Assembly: GCF_013170825.1 (NCBI RefSeq)
Contig: NZ_CP033365.1
Coordinates: 4,104,001 to 4,168,000, forward strand
From: Mesorhizobium sp. NZP2298
GTDB lineage: Bacteria; Pseudomonadota; Alphaproteobacteria; Rhizobiales; Rhizobiaceae
Direction: 5' to 3'
Length of the DNA: 64,000 nt
The stretch's first letter is position 1, and every line of letters begins with the position of its first letter. Shown here in pieces: positions 58,238-64,000 of the stretch. A program made the translations under genes and the position numbers. Below the pieces are notes generated by a model. That model did not search any database. It saw nothing but the letters and a program-made list of their open reading frames with translations, and had not been told where the DNA came from.

Positions 58238-58687
58238 ATGATGGGCGTCGTCTGGTCGCTTCTCGGCATCCTGTCCGGCGCCTTCATTGCCATTCAGGCC
58301 CCGATCAATTCGCAGCTGGCTCGCGGCCTGGGTCTCCCGGTCGCGGCTGCTGCCTTCTCGTTCCTGTCGGGCGCCATCGTGCTCGGCATCATCTCCGTCA
58401 CGGTGGTGAAGCTGCAAGGCATCTCGCTCGACTGGAAGGCGCCAGCGCCGTGGCTGTTCGTCGCCGGCGGCATGCTCGGCGGCTTCTATGTCACGCTCTC
58501 CACAATCCTGACTCCGCGCATCGGGGCCGCCGCCTTGATGGCGTTCCTGGTCGCCGGCCAGCTGCTGGCCGGCATGCTTATCGATCGCGTCGGCTTCCTT
58601 GGTGTCGCGGTGCGCGAGATCTCGCTCGGCCGGGTCGCCGGCGCGGTGCTGCTGCTGGTCGGAGCGCTGCTCGTCCGGCTATACTGA
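58238..58687 (+). CDS. DMT-superfamily YdcZ-like membrane protein
   Basis: 149 residues, five membrane helices: [30 protein letters not shown] at the start is typical of the YdcZ/DUF606 half-size drug/metabolite transporters. Probably works as a dimer. Substrate unknown. Its last base is the first base of the queA ATG (58687), so the two genes are translationally coupled. Confidence 0.86.
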   Translation: MMGVVWSLLGILSGAFIAIQAPINSQLARGLGLPVAAAAFSFLSGAIVLGIISVTVVKLQGISLDWKAPAPWLFVAGGMLGGFYVTLSTILTPRIGAAALMAFLVAGQLLAGMLIDRVGFLGVAVREISLGRVAGAVLLLVGALLVRLY

Positions 58688-59775
58688 TGCGCGTCGATCT
58701 CTTTGACTTCGACCTGCCGGAGGAGCGCATCGCGCTCCGCCCGGCAGAACCGCGCGACAGCGCCAAGATGCTGGTGGTCAAGCCAGGCGAAGAGCTTGAA
58801 GACCGGGCGGTTGGCGACCTGCCATCCCTGCTCAGGGCCGGCGACGTGCTGGTGTTCAACGACACCAAGGTCATTCCGGCACAGCTCAAAGGCATCAGGC
58901 GGCGCGGCGAAGCGGCGGCGCAAGTCGAAGCGACACTGCATATGCGCGTGGCGCCGGACCGTTGGCTGGCCTTCATGCGGCCCGGCAAGCGTATCGCCGC
59001 CGGCGACCGCATCCATTTCGGTCATGACGGCAATTCCTGTTTCCTGGGCCAGCTCGACGCCACCGTTGTCGAGAAAGGCGAGGGCGGCGAGGCGCTGCTT
59101 GGCTTCGACCTGTCGGGGCCTTTCCTCGACGAAGCGCTGCACGCCGTCGGTCACATCCCTCTGCCTCCCTACATCGCTTCGAAGCGCGATGACGATGAGC
59201 GCGACCGGGCCGACTACCAGACCATCTATGCAAGGGAGGAAGGCGCTGTTGCCGCCCCTACCGCCGGCTTGCATTTCACGCCGGAGCTTTTTGCTGCTCT
59301 CGACGCCAGGGGTGTCGAACGCCACTTCGTGACTTTGCATGTCGGCGCCGGCACGTTCCTGCCGGTCAAGGCCGACGACACCGCCGATCACAAGATGCAT
59401 GCCGAGATCGGTTCGGTCAGTGAAGCGACTGCCAACGCGCTCAACGCGGCCAAGGTGAGGGGCGGACGCATCATTGCCGTTGGCACGACCTCGCTTCGCC
59501 TGCTTGAGAGTGCCGCGCGTGAGGACGCTTCGCTCGCTGCCTGGTCAGGCCCGACCGACATCTTCATCACGCCCGGCTACCGTTTTCGCACGGCCGACAT
59601 GCTGATAACCAATTTCCATCTGCCGCGCTCGACGCTGTTCATGCTGGTTTCGGCCTTCAGCGGTCTCGACACAATGCGTGCCGCCTATGCGCATGCCATT
59701 GCGAACCGGTACAGGTTCTACTCCTATGGAGACGCAAGCCTGCTTTATCGAGCGGAGATGAGCGATGGACGATGA
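58687..59775 (+). CDS. queA: S-adenosylmethionine:tRNA ribosyltransferase-isomerase
   Basis: 362 residues. Transfers and rearranges the ribose of SAM onto preQ1-tRNA to give epoxyqueuosine. [57 protein letters not shown] and [19 protein letters not shown] are family signatures. It follows in the operon by tgt, the enzyme acting just before it. The 89-residue gene between them overlaps the end of queA by 11 bp. Confidence 0.96.
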   Translation: MRVDLFDFDLPEERIALRPAEPRDSAKMLVVKPGEELEDRAVGDLPSLLRAGDVLVFNDTKVIPAQLKGIRRRGEAAAQVEATLHMRVAPDRWLAFMRPGKRIAAGDRIHFGHDGNSCFLGQLDATVVEKGEGGEALLGFDLSGPFLDEALHAVGHIPLPPYIASKRDDDERDRADYQTIYAREEGAVAAPTAGLHFTPELFAALDARGVERHFVTLHVGAGTFLPVKADDTADHKMHAEIGSVSEATANALNAAKVRGGRIIAVGTTSLRLLESAAREDASLAAWSGPTDIFITPGYRFRTADMLITNFHLPRSTLFMLVSAFSGLDTMRAAYAHAIANRYRFYSYGDASLLYRAEMSDGR

Positions 59776-60034
59776 TCTGCAAGCCCTCGATCGCGAAGGC
59801 CTGATCGCCGAAGTGAAAAAGCTGCGCGCCGGCATTCGCGCGCATCGTGACACGTCAGGCCATGATCTCTGCTGGCATCACCCGGATTTGTGGGACCTGC
59901 TGCCTGAAAAGACCGAGCCGTCGATCGCCGTGCCGCCCTGGCCAAAATTCATGCGCGGCTGCGTGCAATACCGCCAGTCGCTCGACAGGCAGGCGCCTGA
60001 CGCGCCGGTTCATGACAAGGAATTCAATGGCTAA
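59765..60034 (+). CDS. Conserved hypothetical protein between queA and tgt
   Basis: 89 residues; overlaps queA by 11 bp and tgt by 8 bp, so it is locked into their translation. The N-terminus is a short coiled helix ([17 protein letters not shown]); the core [16 protein letters not shown] has one Cys and three His in nine residues, a plausible metal site. Pro-rich tail. I recall similar short proteins near tgt in alphaproteobacteria. Role unknown; a link to queuosine modification is suggested only by position. Confidence 0.75.
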   Translation: MDDDLQALDREGLIAEVKKLRAGIRAHRDTSGHDLCWHHPDLWDLLPEKTEPSIAVPPWPKFMRGCVQYRQSLDRQAPDAPVHDKEFNG

Positions 60035-61157
60035 GCCGTTCAGCTTCAAGGTTCTGGCGACCGATGGCAAGGCGCGGCGCGGTGTCATCGACATGCCGCG
60101 CGGCGAAATCCGCACGCCGGCCTTCATGCCGGTCGGCACCGGCGGCACCGTCAAGGCCATGTACATGGACCAGGTGCGCGGCGTCGGCGCCGACATCATC
60201 CTGGGCAACACCTATCACCTGATGCTGCGGCCGGGCGCCGAGCGCGTGGCGCGGCTCGGCGGCCTGCATGAATTCGCCCGCTGGCCGCATCCGATCCTGA
60301 CCGACAGCGGCGGTTTTCAGGTGATGTCGCTGTCGAAGCTGAGGAAGCTGACCGAAAAGGGCGTCACCTTCCGCTCACATATCGATGGCGCAGCCTACGA
60401 GATGTCGCCGGAGCGCTCCATCGAGATCCAAGGGCTGCTTGATTCCGATATCCAGATGCAGCTCGACGAATGCACGGCGCTGCCGGCTGAATTGAAGGAG
60501 ATCGAGCGTGCGATGGAGCTGTCGCTGCGCTGGGCCGAGCGCTGCAAGGTGGCGTTCGGCGACCAGCCCGGCAGGGCGATGTTCGGCATCGTGCAGGGCG
60601 GCGACAACGCGGCGCTCAGGGTGCGCTCGGCGCAGGCGCTGAGCGCGATGAATCTCAAGGGCTATGCGGTCGGCGGCTTGGCCGTCGGCGAGCCGCAAGC
60701 GGTGATGCTCGAGATGCTCGACATCACCTGTCCGGAACTGCCTGATGACAAGCCGCGCTATCTCATGGGTGTCGGTACGCCTGACGATATCCTGAAATCG
60801 GTGGCGCGCGGCATCGACATGTTCGATTGCGTCATGCCGACGCGGGCCGGCCGGCACGGCCTTGCCTATACAAGGCGCGGCAAGGTCAATCTGCGCAACG
60901 CGCGCCATGCGGACGACCCGCGACCGCTGGACGAGGAAAGCGACTGCCCGGCAGCGCGGGATTATTCGCGCGCCTATCTGCATCATCTCGTGCGCTCGCA
61001 GGAGGCGCTTGGCGCGATGCTGCTCACCTGGAACAATCTTTCCTACTACCAGAAGCTGATGCAGGACATTCGAGCCGGGATCGAGACCGGGAGCTTCGAG
61101 ACGCGTGGGACCGAGATCACGGAGGGCTGGGCGAGGGGCGACATCCCCGCCCTGTAA
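60027..61157 (+). CDS. tgt: tRNA-guanine transglycosylase with degenerate zinc site
   Basis: 376 residues from ATG 60027. It swaps guanine-34 for preQ1 in GUN-anticodon tRNAs. The general-acid Asp is in ILTDSGGFQ, and the nucleophile Asp in [25 protein letters not shown] and the LHHL motif are normal. The structural zinc site is not: by alignment with E. coli Cys302, Cys304, Cys307 and His333, this protein has Ser305, Cys307, Ala310 and Asn336. Only one of four ligands remains while the catalytic core is intact, so it is probably active without zinc. Confidence 0.94.
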   Translation: MAKPFSFKVLATDGKARRGVIDMPRGEIRTPAFMPVGTGGTVKAMYMDQVRGVGADIILGNTYHLMLRPGAERVARLGGLHEFARWPHPILTDSGGFQVMSLSKLRKLTEKGVTFRSHIDGAAYEMSPERSIEIQGLLDSDIQMQLDECTALPAELKEIERAMELSLRWAERCKVAFGDQPGRAMFGIVQGGDNAALRVRSAQALSAMNLKGYAVGGLAVGEPQAVMLEMLDITCPELPDDKPRYLMGVGTPDDILKSVARGIDMFDCVMPTRAGRHGLAYTRRGKVNLRNARHADDPRPLDEESDCPAARDYSRAYLHHLVRSQEALGAMLLTWNNLSYYQKLMQDIRAGIETGSFETRGTEITEGWARGDIPAL

Positions 61158-61161
61158 AACC

Positions 61162-61581
61162 TCAGGTGCTCAACGAGTTCGATGCGCGCAGGCTGCAGCC
61201 TGTAATCCGGAACGTGCCGTCGGGCTGCTGCTGCAGCGTATAGACCGCCTCATAATCCTTGCCGTCTGGGCCGACGATAAGCACCTGCTGGATGATCGAA
61301 CCCGGGCCCGTCTGTTCGACCTTGCCGAAGGCATAGGACTGTGGCTTGCGCACCGGCGGGTAGCCATTGGTCACCATGTTCATGAAGGCATCGACGGTCG
61401 GGAACACCTGCTTCACGTTCGGGGCGGCGAAGCTGTAGGCCTTGGCGCCATCATCAGCGAGGAGGGCCTTCAACTGGCCATCGATGACAGCCTGGCCAGC
61501 CTTGATTTCGGCATCGCCGGCAAAGGCCGAGGATATGAAGATGAATGGAATGACTGCGAATGCGAAAAAAGCGCGGCGCAT
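61162..61581 (-). CDS. Secreted DUF4864 domain protein
   Basis: 139 residues from ATG 61581 (a signal peptide ends SSAFA/GDA; a longer start at 61704 would bury it). Mature sequence has VIDGQLKALLADDGAKAYSFAAPNVKQVFPTVDAFMNMV, typical of DUF4864, a cystatin/NTF2-like small domain. Three C-terminal residues are near a lone Cys in ITGCSLR. Convergent to tgt with only four bases between stops. Confidence 0.84.
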   Translation of the reverse strand: MRRAFFAFAVIPFIFISSAFAGDAEIKAGQAVIDGQLKALLADDGAKAYSFAAPNVKQVFPTVDAFMNMVTNGYPPVRKPQSYAFGKVEQTGPGSIIQQVLIVGPDGKDYEAVYTLQQQPDGTFRITGCSLRASNSLST

Positions 61582-61834
61582 GGCCTGTCTCCGTCGTTCC
61601 TCGGAATGGTCCCTCAAAAATGATGTCCGAAGACCCACGATAACATACGCTTGGCGATGCATCCCGGTTTCACCGATTGCGAATATTCGCCACTGGAATG
61701 TCATGCCGGTTGCGGAGCTGCGCGAGGCCGTGGCCAGTGCCCGTGTCGGCTAAGTACGGATTCCAATGCTTGAAAGGCCGCCTCCAGTCTGCCAGAAGGG
61801 CCGCTTGGACTTGGACGTTTAGCGGGACGAAGCC

Positions 61835-62071
61835 ATGAAGGCGTTTTTCGTGCAGATCAAATGCGAGCTGGGCAAATCCTATGAGGTCGCCAGCGCGCTT
61901 GCCGATGCCGAGATCGCCTCGGAGATTTACTCCACCGCCGGCAACTACGATCTACTCGCCAAATTCTATGTCGACGATGAGGAAGATGTCGGCCACTTCG
62001 TCAACGAGAAGGTGCAGATTCTCCCCGGCATCAAGGACACGTTCACGGTCGTCACGTTTCGCGCCTTCTAG
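61835..62071 (+). CDS. Stand-alone Lrp/AsnC ligand-binding (RAM) domain protein
   Basis: 78 residues, only the dimeric alpha/beta-barrel effector domain of Lrp/AsnC regulators (MKAFFVQIKCELGKSYEVASALADAE, then AGNYDLLAKFYVDDEEDVGHFV). No DNA-binding domain. Such proteins may bind amino acids and modulate full-length Lrp homologues. Monocistronic by position; ATG 61835. Confidence 0.88.
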   Translation: MKAFFVQIKCELGKSYEVASALADAEIASEIYSTAGNYDLLAKFYVDDEEDVGHFVNEKVQILPGIKDTFTVVTFRAF

Positions 62072-62235
62072 CCGGGGATGCATGTGCCCGGGCGCGAGGC
62101 AAAGCCTGATCAAGGCCGTATTTCAGCTGCCTCAATTTTAGGCAGGCGCGACATACTGATCAACCGGACCTCCCAAATCACCGATTGCGCTTGATTTTCT
62201 CCGGCGACGCCAGTGAAATGGCGTCACAGGGGAGT

Positions 62236-63654
62236 ATGCGATTGGCAGCGTTCGATGAAATGCTTCCGGAAGTCTCCGGATTGAGAAGACCGTATTCGGC
62301 TTATGATCGTTGGCTGAAGGAGCAGGATCCAGCCAGGCTTACCGAGAAGATGCAGGACGCCGAACGCGTCTTCCGCAAAACCGGAATCACCTTTGCCGTC
62401 TACGGCGAGCAAGAGGCGTCTGAGAGACTTATTCCCTTCGACATCGTTCCGCGCATCATTTCAGGCAATGAGTGGCGCCGCCTGACGCAAGGCATCGAAC
62501 AGCGCGTGCAGGCACTGAACGCCTTCCTCGACGACATCTACCATCGCCAGGAAATCCTGCGCGCCGGCCGTGTCCCCAGGGACCTCATCGCCAGGAACGA
62601 GGCTTTCCTGCCGGAGATGATCGGGGTGCGGCCGCCGGCCGGCGTCTACACTCATATCATCGGCGTCGATATCGTGCGCATCAGCGAGGACGAATTCTAC
62701 GTGCTGGAGGACAATGCACGCACGCCGTCGGGTGTCTCCTACATGCTGGAGAACCGCGAGACGATGATGCAGCTGTTCCCCGAGCTGTTCCAGAAGATCA
62801 AGGTGCGGCCGGTCGAGAACTACCCGCAGCTGCTGCGCCAGTCGCTGGCGGCGGTGCGGCCGCAGAGCACCAAGGGCGCGCCGACCATCGCGGTGCTGAC
62901 ACCCGGCAGTTTCAACTCGGCCTATTTCGAGCACGCCTTCCTTGCCGACCAGATGGGCGTGCAACTGGTCGAGGGGCAGGATCTGCGCGTCGTCGACGGC
63001 CATGTCGCGATGCGCACGACCGAGGGCTACAAGCAGATCGATGTGCTTTATCGCCGCGTCGATGATTCCTTCCTCGACCCGCTGACCTTCCGGCCGGATT
63101 CGGCCCTTGGCATACCCGGCATCATGGATGTCTACCGCGCCGGCAACATCACCATCGCCAATGCGCCGGGCACTGGTATCGCCGACGACAAGGCGATCTA
63201 TTCCTACATGCCCGAGATCGTCGAGTTCTACACAGGCCGCAAGGCGATCCTCGGCAACATCCCGACATGGCGCTGTTCCGAGCCGGACAGCCTGAAATAT
63301 GTGCTCGAGCACATCCATGAGCTGGTGATCAAGGAAGTGCACGGATCGGGCGGCTACGGCATGCTGGTCGGCCCGGCGGCGACCAAGAAGGAATGCGAGG
63401 CGTTCGCCAAGAAACTGGCCGCGAAGCCTTCCAACTATATCGCCCAGCCGACACTGGCGCTGTCGACCTGTCCGATCCTGACCGACAAGGGGCTGGCACC
63501 GCGCCATGTCGACCTCAGGCCCTACGTGCTGGTTTCCGACCGCATCCAGATCGTGCCCGGTGGCCTGACGCGCGTGGCGTTGAAGGAAGGCTCGCTGGTG
63601 GTCAATTCCTCGCAGGGCGGCGGAACGAAAGATACCTGGGTGTTGGATGATTGA
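62236..63654 (+). CDS. Circularly permuted ATP-grasp family protein (DUF404/DUF407)
   Basis: About 472 residues. Start uncertain: ATG 62218 and ATG 62236 are in frame, and TTG 62242 has the best-spaced SD (GGAG at 62231-62234, seven bases away). Typical stretches are FDIVPRIISGNEWRRLTQGIEQRVQALNAFLDDIYH, YVLEDNARTPSGVSYMLENR, and VLYRRVDDSFLDPLTF. These proteins are predicted ATP-dependent peptide ligases encoded with alpha-E proteins and often transglutaminase-like and Anbu-type peptidase genes. An alpha-E gene follows at 63746. Confidence 0.9.
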   Translation: MRLAAFDEMLPEVSGLRRPYSAYDRWLKEQDPARLTEKMQDAERVFRKTGITFAVYGEQEASERLIPFDIVPRIISGNEWRRLTQGIEQRVQALNAFLDDIYHRQEILRAGRVPRDLIARNEAFLPEMIGVRPPAGVYTHIIGVDIVRISEDEFYVLEDNARTPSGVSYMLENRETMMQLFPELFQKIKVRPVENYPQLLRQSLAAVRPQSTKGAPTIAVLTPGSFNSAYFEHAFLADQMGVQLVEGQDLRVVDGHVAMRTTEGYKQIDVLYRRVDDSFLDPLTFRPDSALGIPGIMDVYRAGNITIANAPGTGIADDKAIYSYMPEIVEFYTGRKAILGNIPTWRCSEPDSLKYVLEHIHELVIKEVHGSGGYGMLVGPAATKKECEAFAKKLAAKPSNYIAQPTLALSTCPILTDKGLAPRHVDLRPYVLVSDRIQIVPGGLTRVALKEGSLVVNSSQGGGTKDTWVLDD

Positions 63655-63745
63655 GACGAGCGGGGGGACGCAGCAATCATGAGACGTATTCTTCGCTATT
63701 CGCCACTCGCCATTGGCCTTTCGCCCGACACCGGAGCAAGCTGAC

Positions 63746-64000
63746 ATGCTTTTGGGCCGCACCGCCAACGGGCTCTACTGGATGAACCGCTATATAGAGC
63801 GGGCCGAAAACATGGCGCGGCTGGTCGATGCCGGGCTGCGCATGGCGCTGACCCGCACGCAAAGCGCGTCGGAGGAATGGAATTCGGTGCTGCTCAGCGC
63901 CGGCTCGGATGTCGCTTTCACGCAGAAGTACTCGGACTACACGGCCGCGAACGTCGCCGATTTTCTGCTGCGCGACACCTCGAACCCGTCGAGCGCGATG
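63746..64000 (+). CDS. Alpha-E domain protein (DUF403), 5' part only
   Basis: 85 codons from ATG 63746, open to the window end. MLLGRTANGLYWMNRYIERAENMARLVDAGLRM is the standard start of alpha-E domain proteins (full length about 310 residues), all-helical partners of the circularly permuted ATP-grasp enzyme encoded 91 bp upstream. The pair belongs to a predicted amidoligase/peptide-tag system. The remaining genes would lie beyond the window. Confidence 0.9.
   Translation, partial: MLLGRTANGLYWMNRYIERAENMARLVDAGLRMALTRTQSASEEWNSVLLSAGSDVAFTQKYSDYTAANVADFLLRDTSNPSSAM

Overview
The window is high-GC chromosomal DNA from an alphaproteobacterium of the order Hyphomicrobiales (Rhizobiales), most likely Mesorhizobium or a close relative. 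The signs are a nearly complete growth-pole-ring type giant coiled-coil protein, a CckA hybrid kinase, a single-cysteine DksA, LexA boxes of the alphaproteobacterial GTTC-N7-GTTC type, a complete urtABCDE operon, the gyrA-coaD-ppi-ppi-queA-tgt order, and short dispersed palindromic repeats of a kind I remember from Mesorhizobium genomes. I saw no rRNA or tRNA gene, CRISPR array, insertion sequence, prophage or integrative element. This is core and near-core genome.

Layout. 1-6.3 kb: a giant membrane-anchored polar-growth scaffold (minus strand, cut by the window start), divergent from an orphan Hpt protein. 7.0-10.0 kb: ferredoxin, ferredoxin reductase and a DHA2-type MFS exporter. 10.2-12.8 kb: a secreted HExxH protein divergent from folP-folB-folK. 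12.8-19.8 kb: DUF924 and Kef-type antiporter, two small exported proteins, YcjF/YcjX, and a SixA-like phosphatase. 20.0-25.5 kb: dksA, a FliO-like protein, cckA bracketed by two direct copies of a dispersed repeat, deoD and a ribbon-helix-helix protein. 25.7-30.8 kb: a glyoxalase-fold protein, a two-gene Tat-associated FAD dehydrogenase, PhoX-family phosphatase and a small secreted protein. 31.1-36.9 kb: urtABCDE behind a consensus sigma-54 promoter, with two strong hairpins between urtA and urtB and a 21-codon micro-ORF between urtD and urtE. 37.2-41.3 kb: small genes, a deletion scar joining MarR and SnoaL remnants, a diguanylate cyclase, and DUF72, GNAT and DUF302 genes. 41.3-47.5 kb: uvrA and ssb, each behind a perfect LexA box, with clpP, an SRPBCC/ArsR pair and an unexplained hairpin-rich gap between them. 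47.7-53.2 kb: OsmC, MarC, a VOC protein, an AraC regulator, a ParB-like protein and a SulP transporter. 53.4-61.2 kb: gyrA, then the coaD-to-tgt run. 61.2-64 kb: DUF4864, a stand-alone AsnC-type domain, and the start of an ATP-grasp/alpha-E operon that leaves the window.

Main themes. (1) Short dispersed palindromic elements lie exactly at gene 3' ends and supply or abut the stop codons of four genes. (2) Several enzymes that normally carry structural zinc have lost ligands: tRNA-guanine transglycosylase (three of four), DksA (three of four) and the first UvrA zinc finger (one of four). (3) Regulation is readable for nitrogen scavenging (sigma-54 at urtA) and for SOS (LexA at uvrA and ssb). 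(4) Several genes under 60 codons have good ribosome binding sites. The best candidates for something undescribed are the zinc-less TGT with its interposed 89-residue protein, the urtD/urtE micro-ORF, the hairpin-rich gap upstream of uvrA, and the ATP-grasp/alpha-E system at the right edge.
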